Positions 1-6,357 are shown, counted from the first letter of the stretch. The stretch is 6,777 nt of DNA from Anaerolineales bacterium (GCA_016789485.1 JAEURE010000150.1:1-6777), one strand, 5' to 3'. A program made the numbers and translations. The notes: a model not told the origin generated them from the letters alone.

Positions 1-6
1 ACACAT
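1..6 (-). CDS. Start of an unidentified gene running off the left edge
   Basis: Only the first two codons (ATG TGT, Met-Cys) are in the window, so no function can be given. The start is called from context. A GGAGG Shine-Dalgarno sequence (17-21) lies 10 bases before the ATG, on the same strand as every other gene here, and downstream of a promoter candidate (361-390) and a long structured leader. If the leader is a cis-regulator, this gene is its target. Reading the sequence beyond base 1 would settle whether the frame stays open. Confidence 0.35.
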
Positions 7-24
7 AGTTGTAGATCCTCCAAA
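4..24 (-). promoter_or_regulatory. Ribosome binding site that may be masked by the leader
   Basis: The minus strand reads TTTGGAGG (24-17), 10 bases, then ATG (6-4). GGAGG is a full match to the anti-Shine-Dalgarno core. The whole 8-base TTTGGAGG is perfectly complementary to CCTCCAAA in the upstream leader (minus strand, 142-135). The site could therefore be paired and closed, or free and open. The complementarity is seen directly; the regulatory role is inferred. Confidence 0.5.
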
Positions 25-354
25 TTTATATTGATATAGAGTACAGGTGAATCAATACGATTCACCTTGTCATGTTGCCATTCCCTGCCTATTGACCGCG
101 CGATCGCTCGTACGGTATTGTTGGCAAAGTTATCTTTGGAGGGAAAGAATGACGGGTGTGGCGCACCCGAAGGGCTTCCGCTGATCGTTCGATTTTCTCT
201 GCGCGGTGGTTGAGCATTGAAGCCACCTGCACAGATTGGCTCCATTTCGCAATGGAGAACCCTTTTCCTCGTCAACTTTGACATCGAATATCAAAGTCCA
301 TGCGCTGTCTTTCCCAGTTTTTTTGTGTGAGTGTCACCTCCGTTTTCTTAGATT
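22..354 (-). ncRNA. Candidate structured 5' leader RNA (riboswitch-like) or non-coding RNA, class unknown
   Basis: On the minus strand this stretch can form many local helices. P1 pairs 337-341 with 138-142 and 333-336 with 150-153. P2 is 275-297, 10 pairs including one G-U, loop TCG. P3 is 240-257, 7 pairs capped by a GCGA GNRA tetraloop. P4 is 198-235, 12 pairs with one G-U and one bulged base. P5 is 153-169, 6 pairs. A second domain pairs 75-80 with 122-127 around P6 (95-116), also capped by GCGA. A 9-bp hairpin lies at 45-67. The G-U pairs in P2, P4 and P6 and the GNRA loops exist only if the minus strand is the RNA, and the promoter candidate at 361-390 points the same way. I do not recognise the consensus of TPP, cobalamin, lysine, SAM-I, T-box, RNase P or tmRNA. 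It lies between a terminator and a start codon with a strong ribosome site. The 3' limit is uncertain because no U-tract follows the last hairpin. Confidence 0.5.
45..67 (-). other. Perfect 9-bp hairpin just upstream of the left-edge gene
   Basis: AGGTGAATC pairs with GATTCACCT around a 5-base loop, and a bulged A allows three more pairs outward. It lies between the SD-complementary element (135-142) and the ribosome site (17-24), so it could bring them together. No T-run follows on either strand, so I do not call it an intrinsic terminator. Confidence 0.5.
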
Positions 355-360
355 GGCGGG

Positions 361-390
361 ATTATACCGTAATAATAGTGATGATTTCCA
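361..390 (-). promoter_or_regulatory. Promoter candidate for the structured leader
   Basis: On the minus strand a perfect TATAAT (366-361) lies 18 bases downstream of TGGAAA (390-385), which matches TTGACA at four of six positions. Expected transcription start is near 354. It sits about 50 bases beyond the terminator of the preceding pilin operon, where a new transcription unit would be expected to begin. The -35 is weak and the spacer slightly long. Confidence 0.5.
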
Positions 391-440
391 CTGTAGAATA
401 GGGATTTTCTCTTGCAATATTACTAATTTGTACTTACAAG

Positions 441-471
441 AAAATCCCCGCCAGTAACTGGCGGGGATTTT
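441..471 (-). terminator. Strong intrinsic terminator, usable on both strands
   Basis: A perfect 14-bp inverted repeat (441-454 with 458-471) with a TAA loop has a core of nine GC-rich pairs flanked by A/T pairs. The minus strand continues into TTTTCTT and the plus strand into TTTTTA, so both exits carry a T tract. It begins only 2 bases after the stop codon of the 517-residue TadE-like gene and closes that operon. Confidence 0.9.
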
Positions 472-473
472 TA

Positions 474-2027
474 TCAACAACCGTCTGCTGAGCATCGGGT
501 ATTAGTTGGTGTCGGTGTTCTGGATGGCGTGGGCGTGCTGGACGGTGTCGGCGTACGCGTCGGCGTGCGTGTAATGGTCGGCGTACTTGTCGGTGTGCTG
601 GTTGCTGTCGGTGTGCGCGTTGCAGTGTACACCGGCGTCTGGGTGCGCGTGCTTGTAATGGTCGGCGTGCGTGTCGGTGTGCGCGTTGAGGTTACGGTCG
701 GCGTGAATGTGACGGTCGGTGTGCGCGTGATGGTCGGTGTGCGCGTGATGGTCGGTGTTGCTGTGATCGTCGGCGTTTGTGTTGGTGTTGCCGTAAAGTT
801 ATTGATGCTGCCTGTGACTACGCAGTCACCCCAGCCTGGGAAGTTGAAGGTCAGGCTAATGTTCCAGATGCCAGCCCATGTGGAATTGCTGAAATCCGCG
901 ATCCATGACCGTTGTGTGCCGCCGCCATCTATAGGCAGAGCCGGTGGGGTTGATGATGTGACTACCGGTGAATTGACGATGTTTGTCGCTGCAGGATTAT
1001 AGTAAACCGTTCCAAACTCTGCATAGTCAAAGTACCTGCCGCTCAAAGGCGATGGCGACCACGACAGGGTTGAACTGACCAGATAGGCTTCCGAGAAGTT
1101 ATTGTTTCTTACCCGGGCTTCAAAATTGTCGCCGTTGAAACGGGTACGATCAATAAAGATGCTCGAGCATGAAGGAACAGGGGTGTTCGTTGGTGTGCGC
1201 GTGTTCGTTGGCGTGGCAGTGATGGTCGGTGTACGTGTAATGGTCGGTGTAGGGGTAATGGTCGGTGTGCGGGATGGCGTGCGCGTAGGTGTCTGCGTGC
1301 GCGTGGGAGTGACGGTGGGCGTATTCGTTGGCGTGCGGGTTGGGGTTGGTGTACGAGTATTAACGAAACCGCCTCCTCCGCCGCCCGGATTGGGGGGTTC
1401 AGCTGCTTGAACGATCTCTACAACCTTAAAAGCTTCGTTTACGCCCGAACGATACGAGGCAAGGTGGATCGAGTTCGGCTCGATCCCGAGGAAAGGCAGG
1501 ACAATGAATGTAAAATTGTAGTCCGCGGCAACATAGACCTGTGCCTCCGGGCCGCCTGCATTTTCTCCGGGAGTGCATTTGGCGTACTCAGCTTCCACGC
1601 CAACTGTCCCCATTTTTGGACGATTAAAATTATAAGGAGAGTCATCCGAGCAGACCGTAACATTCAGGTAATTGTTGTCGGCATATGTTAACGTTTCGTC
1701 ATAAAAGAAGCCAACGATCAGGCGCCTGGTTTCATCTTCAATGGAGGGCCAGCGCGCGTCCATAATTTCTGCATCTTCATTATCGCCTGAACACGGGGTG
1801 TCATCGGTGCAATAGCCGGAGTTGTACGTGCCTGCTGTTGCGTAACGAATGCCAAAGCGGGTTGAGTTCTCAAGTATCAGCCAGGCATAAAAGAGGCGGC
1901 CAAATTCCAGCAACCCAACAAGAATCAGCAACAAGATCGGCAGAACGAGCGCAAATTCCACCATGGATTGCGCCCGCCCTTTGCTGGGCCGGTCAAATTT
2001 CTTTTTGAAGAGCTGGCGTGGATTCAT
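474..2027 (-). CDS. TadE-like pseudopilin with two Thr-Pro linkers and an embedded two-Cys domain
   Basis: A 517-residue protein, predicted to be membrane-anchored and mostly outside the cytoplasm. Residues 1-19 are basic. A prepilin-like junction A19-QSMVE with Glu at +5 leads into a hydrophobic helix (about 25-48), then a TadE-type body to about 205 ending in [19 protein letters not shown] Gly6 hinge (215-220) is followed by a Thr-Pro linker (224-285), a domain bounded by Cys287 and Cys402, a second Thr-Pro linker (411-510) and a tail with Cys512 and Cys517. Ordinary TadE proteins are roughly 150-250 residues, so about 300 residues have been added at the C-terminus. The start is supported by GGAG 7 bases before the ATG. 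It is last in its operon, 26 bases after the vWA gene, and is closed by the terminator at 441-471. Its role as a surface-exposed minor pilin or cell-wall-spanning display protein is inferred. Confidence 0.85.
   Translation of the reverse strand: MNPRQLFKKKFDRPSKGRAQSMVEFALVLPILLLILVGLLEFGRLFYAWLILENSTRFGIRYATAGTYNSGYCTDDTPCSGDNEDAEIMDARWPSIEDETRRLIVGFFYDETLTYADNNYLNVTVCSDDSPYNFNRPKMGTVGVEAEYAKCTPGENAGGPEAQVYVAADYNFTFIVLPFLGIEPNSIHLASYRSGVNEAFKVVEIVQAAEPPNPGGGGGGFVNTRTPTPTRTPTNTPTVTPTRTQTPTRTPSRTPTITPTPTITRTPTITATPTNTRTPTNTPVPSCSSIFIDRTRFNGDNFEARVRNNNFSEAYLVSSTLSWSPSPLSGRYFDYAEFGTVYYNPAATNIVNSPVVTSSTPPALPIDGGGTQRSWIADFSNSTWAGIWNISLTFNFPGWGDCVVTGSINNFTATPTQTPTITATPTITRTPTITRTPTVTFTPTVTSTRTPTRTPTITSTRTQTPVYTATRTPTATSTPTSTPTITRTPTRTPTPSSTPTPSRTPTPTNTRCSADGC
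498..797 (-). repeat. Long Thr-Pro codon repeat (second linker)
   Basis: About 100 codons encode TPT, TRTPT and TPTIT units, residues 411-510 of the TadE-like protein. The DNA is degenerate but contains two perfect tandem copies of an 18-base unit (714-731 and 732-749), with a diverging third copy from 750. Such a stretch is prone to length change by slippage. Proteins of this composition are usually extended and often O-glycosylated; that is family knowledge, not visible here. Confidence 0.85.
1173..1358 (-). repeat. Shorter Thr-Pro codon repeat (first linker)
   Basis: About 62 codons (residues 224-285) encode TRTPT, TPTNT and TPTIT units, directly after a Gly6 run encoded at 1368-1385. It separates the TadE-type body from the Cys287-Cys402 domain. 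Confidence 0.85.
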
Positions 2028-2034
2028 AGGCTTT

Positions 2035-2038
2035 CTCC
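2035..2038 (-). promoter_or_regulatory. Shine-Dalgarno site of the long TadE-like gene
   Basis: GGAG lies 7 bases upstream of the ATG at 2027, which fixes that start and indicates independent initiation inside the operon. Confidence 0.7.
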
Positions 2039-2053
2039 GAAAAATAACAAGGA

Positions 2054-3631
2054 CTATTGCGAAATTTTTGTAGCAATGTTTTGGGCGATTCTTTCAAAAA
2101 TACCCGAAAGAGCTGAGCTGTTGCTGGCATAAAAATATTGTCCGTGGTTGATGCCCGAACCACCCGCTTCTTCGGCAATATATTGAAGCAGGTCTTCACC
2201 CGGAGGCGGCTCCCCGGGAATTAACACGCCGCCGCCTCTTGCAGGGGCTTGAATCCCGCTGCCCAAGCCAATTGTGTAAATTGTAACGCCGTTTCCTGAA
2301 GTTAAGGTGGCTAAATCGTCCGCCATGTCTCTGGCGTAGTCATCGGCATCATAGAGTGAAATTTGCATGGACTCGCCGTTCATCGGATTGGTATAATTCA
2401 CTAGAGGGTCGGAGTCGTAATGCCTCGTGCTAGGATAGGGATCGCGGCACCATGGACTTTGGCCTTGTGACAGTAACCAGGTATTTTGAGGGCAAAAGCC
2501 GTTCGGATATGTATCACTTGGGTCGGTTGCATTGGCAGGGCCAGCAAATAAGCCAACCACTACCCAAAAAGCGTCCGGACGCATATTAGCCACATTGCCG
2601 CTTCCTTGGAGTGCCTGGCGGGCTAACTTAAATGAGCCGCCGATATTACTGGATGGACAAGAAGAAGGGTTGGCTATTGCTTCATTGGAATAATTTTCGT
2701 AAATTTCACAGATTTCTCCGTCAAATGTTCCATTAACGTATGCCAGACAGGATCCATCTGTGTCTGAGCCATCGCATACTCGAGGCTGGAAGACTCTTAA
2801 ACCATAAGATGTTATGCCACCATCCCCTAAGAGTTCATAATGTATAGTATCTCGATTTGAGGTTAATGGTATTACTTCTGTTGGATTACGTAAACCACCC
2901 GGGTTTTGGCTGGTCATGGCGACCACTGCAACCCGATCATAAGGGAAGTACAGGTGGCTGACAAAATCCCAGGCGATGTCCTTGACCGTTCTCATGGGTT
3001 CACAGGTGTTATTGGCATTACATACGCTTGGGTCATCATCTGGGTCTGAGCGTAGATAGGTGTTATTGAGTGGGTTTGGGTCATTATAGACTTCACTGCC
3101 GGTTTCATATGCCATGCCGCCAGATGTATCTACCACCAGGACCAGATCAATCGTCGCCGCTTCACCAGTGGAAGAAGCGTTAAGTGTCGCGCTTCTCAAT
3201 CCAATCACGCGGAGGAATCCAAAATCTACAGCGGAGGATGCGCTCACTTCCACCAGCTTCCTGTTTGCCATGGGGTTGCCTACTGGGTCCGGATTGCACA
3301 AAGCCGGGCGGGCGAGGTCGGCAGGTTCACAGGTGTGAATATCGATGTTGGTGACGTTGTCCACCTGGTTGTAGTTCAACATACCGATTGCGGCATTCTC
3401 CAGCCTATCAAGGTCAAGTTCGGCTGCCCCAGCCCTGGGGCGATACTCTTGCGCGGCGGCAATGGCTGCCGCATCCACACTGCGCTTGAGCTTACCGTAT
3501 TCGATCAATAAGATGCCGGTATCTGTGACCAACCCAACCATCGCAACCAAACCGACAAACGCAAATGCGATCAGGATGATCGCCTGCCCGCGCTCGGTTC
3601 TTTTTAGGAAATTTTTAACATTTTTTTTCAT
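2054..3631 (-). CDS. TadG-like protein with a von Willebrand A domain whose metal site is degenerate
   Basis: A 525-residue protein. Residues 13-48 form the TadE/TadG-type N-terminal anchor (ERGQAIILIAF, one membrane helix, then SVDAAAIAAAQ). A vWA-type domain spans about 160-520. It starts at IDLVLVVDTSGG (D168), has the helix motif SSNIGGSFKLARQAL (327-341) and the strand FWVVVGLFAGPANAT (355-369), and ends with IFERIAQNIATKISQ. The MIDAS pattern DxSxS reads D168-T-S170-G-G172, and the Asp normally found in the TDG-like position is Ala363, so metal binding is doubtful. Ten cysteines (101, 112, 204, 210, 286, 295, 308, 325, 380, 395) suit an oxidised, extracytoplasmic fold. An AGGA site lies 9 bases before the ATG. 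It follows the second TadE-like gene by 29 bases and precedes the third by 26. A role in surface adhesion or pilus-tip function is inferred from vWA pilins generally. Confidence 0.85.
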   Translation of the reverse strand: MKKNVKNFLKRTERGQAIILIAFAFVGLVAMVGLVTDTGILLIEYGKLKRSVDAAAIAAAQEYRPRAGAAELDLDRLENAAIGMLNYNQVDNVTNIDIHTCEPADLARPALCNPDPVGNPMANRKLVEVSASSAVDFGFLRVIGLRSATLNASSTGEAATIDLVLVVDTSGGMAYETGSEVYNDPNPLNNTYLRSDPDDDPSVCNANNTCEPMRTVKDIAWDFVSHLYFPYDRVAVVAMTSQNPGGLRNPTEVIPLTSNRDTIHYELLGDGGITSYGLRVFQPRVCDGSDTDGSCLAYVNGTFDGEICEIYENYSNEAIANPSSCPSSNIGGSFKLARQALQGSGNVANMRPDAFWVVVGLFAGPANATDPSDTYPNGFCPQNTWLLSQGQSPWCRDPYPSTRHYDSDPLVNYTNPMNGESMQISLYDADDYARDMADDLATLTSGNGVTIYTIGLGSGIQAPARGGGVLIPGEPPPGEDLLQYIAEEAGGSGINHGQYFYASNSSALSGIFERIAQNIATKISQ

Positions 3632-3640
3632 ACTGGGTAT

Positions 3641-3644
3641 TCCT
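3641..3644 (-). promoter_or_regulatory. Shine-Dalgarno site of the vWA TadG-like gene
   Basis: AGGA lies 9 bases before the ATG at 3631, in the short gap after the upstream TadE-like gene. It supports this start, which gives the expected short basic N-terminus before ERGQA. Confidence 0.6.
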
Positions 3645-3660
3645 GATAAGCTGGTTGTTT

Positions 3661-4365
3661 TTATGGTTTCGCCGATACTAAAGGCATGATGGTGGAGTTG
3701 TATAACATTGCCGGATTTGCTTCAGAGAAAAATGGTTCGGTCCACGGTAGATGGAGAACTCCTTCGTAGCTGTAAAAAATCTCAACAATGAGAAGCCCAG
3801 CATCCACTGGGACGGAGCCGTTGGAGGTCGCGTATTCCTCAATTTCAGTATTTCCATAGAGTGTGATTGGATTAGTGTCTCCATATAATTTATAATACTC
3901 TTCACCATCCGGGTGCCTTGTGATGCTGTCAATGGTGTCCGGGTCGGCAGCTTCGTCCACTCGAATTGTGATAACAGAGATAAGCACGTTGTCTCTAGTT
4001 GGGTCTACAATAACCTGCCTCGCAGCGCTGTCATCCGGGGGCATAAGGAAATCAACGACATCCTGGGCGGCGCCACTGTAAAAGGTTGCATCATCCACAA
4101 CGTTGCCATTGATGTCTTTCGCAAATGGATTTTCGTTGCTGTATCGGCGGGCGGCGGCGCGTGTGGCATCCTGCAAAGAAAGATAGGTGTTCAGCATAAA
4201 TCCAAATTCCACCATCCCTGAAAATAACAGAATCAATACTGGCAGGGTTATGGCAAGCTCAACCAGGCTTTGCGCAGTGGATATGCGGCGGCCTAGTCTA
4301 TTTTTTGAAGCAACGCTTTTGGCATGCGCTGTTAATTTTTGCAGCAAATCTGGCATAGTCCTCAT
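3661..4365 (-). CDS. TadE-like pseudopilin, first gene of the middle operon
   Basis: A 234-residue protein in the reading chosen here. Residues 1-30 are basic, followed by the prepilin-like junction A31-QSLVE with Glu at +5, and a membrane helix (about 37-58). The TadE pattern SLQDATRAAARRYS (63-76) follows, then an acidic extracytoplasmic region closing with GLLIVEIFYSYEGVLHLPW (190-208), which matches the usual late TadE strand. The same frame extends to a TTG at 4389, but I prefer the ATG at 4365, which has AGGA 10 bases upstream. The gene lies about 115 bases downstream of a TATAAT promoter candidate and begins the set TadE-like, TadG-vWA, long TadE-like. It is probably a minor pilin or pilin-complex subunit. 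The family is clear; its role in this organism is not known. Confidence 0.85.
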   Translation of the reverse strand: MRTMPDLLQKLTAHAKSVASKNRLGRRISTAQSLVELAITLPVLILLFSGMVEFGFMLNTYLSLQDATRAAARRYSNENPFAKDINGNVVDDATFYSGAAQDVVDFLMPPDDSAARQVIVDPTRDNVLISVITIRVDEAADPDTIDSITRHPDGEEYYKLYGDTNPITLYGNTEIEEYATSNGSVPVDAGLLIVEIFYSYEGVLHLPWTEPFFSEANPAMLYNSTIMPLVSAKP

Positions 4366-4375
4366 TTTAATCTTT

Positions 4376-4379
4376 TCCT
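4376..4379 (-). promoter_or_regulatory. Shine-Dalgarno site that decides the start at 4365
   Basis: AGGA lies 10 bases before ATG 4365 and downstream of the alternative TTG at 4389, inside the frame that the longer version would use. This favours the ATG. Confidence 0.5.
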
Positions 4380-4489
4380 GCAATTTCAACAGTCAATCAT
4401 TGGTACTGCAATGGTATCGATAGGAATTGTTTTTGGCAGTGTGGGGAAGCGAAATTGTGAAGAAACTACCGTAAGATATTTCTAGATAT

Positions 4490-4517
4490 ATTATATCCCA
4501 TTGCGGGGCAGCGGCAA
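4490..4517 (-). promoter_or_regulatory. Promoter candidate for the middle TadE/TadG operon
   Basis: On the minus strand a perfect TATAAT (4495-4490) lies 16 bases after TTGCCG (4517-4512), which matches TTGACA at four of six positions. Expected start is near 4483, giving a leader of roughly 115 bases. It lies in the only sizeable gap between the two pilin blocks, so the middle operon may be transcribed on its own. The gap holds no gene. Confidence 0.55.
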
Positions 4518-4552
4518 ATCAATAAAAAACGGAAGCACTTACATTTCTGTTA

Positions 4553-4580
4553 GAAAATATGGGCGGATTCGCCTGTTTTC
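4553..4580 (-). terminator. Weak hairpin after the right block, possible partial terminator
   Basis: GAAAA (minus strand 4580-4576) can pair with TTTTC (4557-4553) around an inner GGCG-AATC-CGCC hairpin (4562-4573), 12 bases past the stop of the beta-helix TadG-like gene. The stem is interrupted and the T tract is mixed, so termination would be partial at best. Confidence 0.25.
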
Positions 4581-4592
4581 CCAATTCCTGCG

Positions 4593-5873
4593 CTACTGTA
4601 TAAGCAAAACCTCCGGCATTTTTAGGGCATCGTAGTTCTGTTCATCCTTGTATTTGATATAGATGTTGTCGTTTCCGTCCACCTCCACGTAATAGCCAAT
4701 GATCTGGCTGTGGTAGGCACCGCCGCCAGTTGAATGTAGTCCATTAATGCGCACATCTGCTCCGGGCGCAAGGATGGTGCCCCTATAGCTGGAGTCGTCG
4801 CTTCCATTCAAGGCGATAATGCTGTGGTTGTCAATGGGTACGTAAAACAAGAGTCCTTTGTAGTCACCGCCGGTCGGGGCGCTGAAGTTGACCGTCGCAT
4901 TTCCGCTGATACCCACCCTGCCACTGTCAATTACGAACAGCACATTGGTTCCGGATAAGTGTTGACCCGCATCAACGATGAAATCTCCATTGATGCAATA
5001 AATTCCGCTTTTAAGTAAAGTAACACCTTCGGCAGGGAACACGTCTTCATCCCAATTGCCCGGCTTCATAACAATTGTCTCTTCATCTACAATTTCGACC
5101 GTAGCTGTCTTTTCTCCGCAGTCGATTTTAGGTAACTTGACTGACGGCGGGTAGGAAATGGGCGCCACACCTGTTTGCATTGGGAAGGGGGTAATTAATT
5201 TTGGTTTTTGAACCTGGGCCCCGCCAACGACAGAGATTGGGCTGGTGTCGCGGACTCGAACACTGCCGCTTCCAAATGAAATGAAGGCGCAATCCGGGTT
5301 GTCGGAGTTGACGAATAACCCGCCGCCTTCAAGGTTGATCGTGGCCTCACTGTGGATCCAGAATGATTTTTTAGTGTCGCAGCGGCTGTGCGGCGCAAGG
5401 CTGACAAGTGCATAGCCGTCAAAAAGCTCACCCATGATTGCGGGCTTTGATTGCGATACCACCGTGACAATGCTTGTTACTCTAGGTATGCCGATTACGG
5501 ATCCAAAATAGGTTTTCAGGTGAGAGGTGATGATCACCTCTATATATTCAGGGTTTCCGCCATAATCGCCCTTGATGGGCGGGGTATTTAGTTCAACAGT
5601 ATTTGTAACTCCGTCGTTGTTATATCCGTTATCGCTGGCAGTGGCAAGCGCAGCTGCTCTCCAGTTTTGACCCTCAATGCGTGCAGTTGCGGCAGTCAGT
5701 GCCGCGGCAGATGCGGCTGTCTCCGCCCGCCGGCTGTCTATGTATGCATTTCCTCCGTCAATTGCGAGGGCCGCCATGCCAATCAAGCCGATGATCGAAA
5801 ATACGATCAAGATCATTGCCTGACCTTTTTCGTTTTTGTTTTTTAAAGCGGATAGAAAAAAAATTTTTTTCAT
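4593..5873 (-). CDS. TadG-like protein with a beta-helix-like C-terminal domain
   Basis: A 426-residue protein counted from ATG 5873. An ATG two codons earlier (5879) is also possible, and residue numbers here use that longer form. Residues 18-63 are the TadE/TadG-type anchor: EKGQAMILIVF, one membrane helix to about 42, then SRRAETAASAAALTAA. The prepilin-like +5 Glu is absent, as is usual for TadG. From about 150 the protein is rich in short beta-strands with regular Gly/Asn turns. The stretch SGIYCINGDFIVDAG to YKGLLFYVPID, then YRGTILAPGADVRING and SQIIGYYVEVDG, matches the C-terminal domain I recall in many vWA-less TadG proteins (probably the Pfam DUF7305 type). Four cysteines (167, 197, 254, 295). 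ATG 5873 overlaps the preceding stop as ATGA, which suggests translational coupling and is why I chose it; neither start has a good ribosome site. Exported surface or pilus-associated protein, ligand unknown. Confidence 0.8.
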   Translation of the reverse strand: MKKIFFLSALKNKNEKGQAMILIVFSIIGLIGMAALAIDGGNAYIDSRRAETAASAAALTAATARIEGQNWRAAALATASDNGYNNDGVTNTVELNTPPIKGDYGGNPEYIEVIITSHLKTYFGSVIGIPRVTSIVTVVSQSKPAIMGELFDGYALVSLAPHSRCDTKKSFWIHSEATINLEGGGLFVNSDNPDCAFISFGSGSVRVRDTSPISVVGGAQVQKPKLITPFPMQTGVAPISYPPSVKLPKIDCGEKTATVEIVDEETIVMKPGNWDEDVFPAEGVTLLKSGIYCINGDFIVDAGQHLSGTNVLFVIDSGRVGISGNATVNFSAPTGGDYKGLLFYVPIDNHSIIALNGSDDSSYRGTILAPGADVRINGLHSTGGGAYHSQIIGYYVEVDGNDNIYIKYKDEQNYDALKMPEVLLIQ

Positions 5874-6355
5874 GGGCATGGGGGTTGGAGAATGACATTG
5901 GTGGCCGAGCCAGTTAAGGGAATGGTGTCTGACCCGATGATGGTTCCAATAAAAGGCATAAGAATTGGATACTCATATCGTACACGAACCCGCAGACTGT
6001 TCGCTTCGCCTCCCGTCGAACCCTGACAGGACTTTCCAATGGCTTTTACTTCCACTTGAACTAATTCCTTGTCTCTTAATTCAACGGGCGAGGAGAAGAC
6101 TTCATCTTCTTCCCCTTGAGGTGATATGTTGCGGGCCCTGTTTTCGATCTCAATCTTGTTGTCAGGATTGAAGGATCCGTATAAAGCGCCTTCCTGCGCT
6201 GCGTCCCTTAGAATTGCATAGGAGAAAATTGCCATGCCGAAATCCACGGTGCCGAGCAGAAGGAGGATGATGACCGGCAGGCTAATCGCAAGTTCCACAA
6301 GGCTTTGTCCGCGCTCATGGGAAGTTTTATTTGCTTTGGCATTTTTAAGATTCAT
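5870..6355 (-). CDS. TadE-like pseudopilin of typical size
   Basis: A 161-residue protein with the canonical layout: basic residues 1-15, the prepilin-like junction G16-QSLVE with Glu at +5, a membrane helix (about 22-45), the pattern SYAILRDAAQEGALYGS, and the late strands LRVRVRYEYPILMPFIG (120-136) usual in TadE. Two cysteines (110 and 160) could pair. It starts 2 bases after the stop of the preceding Thr-Pro protein with no visible Shine-Dalgarno sequence, and its stop overlaps the next ATG as ATGA. All three genes of this block are therefore probably translated in a coupled way from one message that begins beyond the right edge. Of the three TadE-like proteins here, only this one keeps Gly at the -1 position of the putative cleavage site. 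Probable minor pilin or pilin-complex subunit. Confidence 0.85.
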   Translation of the reverse strand: MNLKNAKANKTSHERGQSLVELAISLPVIILLLLGTVDFGMAIFSYAILRDAAQEGALYGSFNPDNKIEIENRARNISPQGEEDEVFSSPVELRDKELVQVEVKAIGKSCQGSTGGEANSLRVRVRYEYPILMPFIGTIIGSDTIPLTGSATNVILQPPCP

Positions 6356-6357
6356 AA

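Noticed and set aside
100..107. GCGATCGC palindrome resembling the cyanobacterial HIP1 core
   Set aside because: A single copy with no second occurrence noticed in the window. It is explained as part of the P6 hairpin apex.
92..121. Plus-strand promoter-like pair TTGACC - 18 bases - TATTGT
   Set aside because: There is nothing to transcribe on the plus strand, the -10 matches only four of six, and the helix G-U pairs point to minus-strand transcription.
138..184. Plus-strand GGAGG followed by ATG at 149 and an 11-codon frame (leader-peptide-like)
   Set aside because: The GGAGG is better explained as the complement of the minus-strand CCTCC element that can pair with P1 or with the downstream ribosome site. 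The peptide is tiny and no plus-strand gene follows.
89..217. Minus-strand 42-codon frame starting ATG 217, with AGGTGG 5 bases upstream
   Set aside because: It runs across P4, P5, the P1 3' strand and P6, shows no domain or membrane segment, and the ribosome site is imperfect. It remains the main rival to a purely RNA explanation; conservation of protein versus helices would decide.
236..457. Plus-strand 73-codon frame beginning at a TTG
   Set aside because: No ribosome site, a non-ATG start inside hairpin P3, no recognisable domain, and its end runs into the terminator hairpin.
498..1358. Regular spacing of repeats that could suggest a CRISPR array
   Set aside because: The periodicity is that of Thr-Pro codons in an open frame. 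There are no uniform repeats separated by unique spacers.
529..1410. Two plus-strand open frames (529-1002 and 1102-1410) encoding Val-Gly-Val-Arg repeats
   Set aside because: They are the antisense of the Thr-Pro codon repeats. The repeat has no stops on either strand, and the sense frame has a TadE body, ribosome site and terminator. The plus-strand proteins are low-complexity with no domain.
4366..4389. Longer version of the second TadE-like protein from TTG 4389
   Set aside because: ATG 4365 has a Shine-Dalgarno match 10 bases upstream, and the extra eight residues add nothing the family needs.
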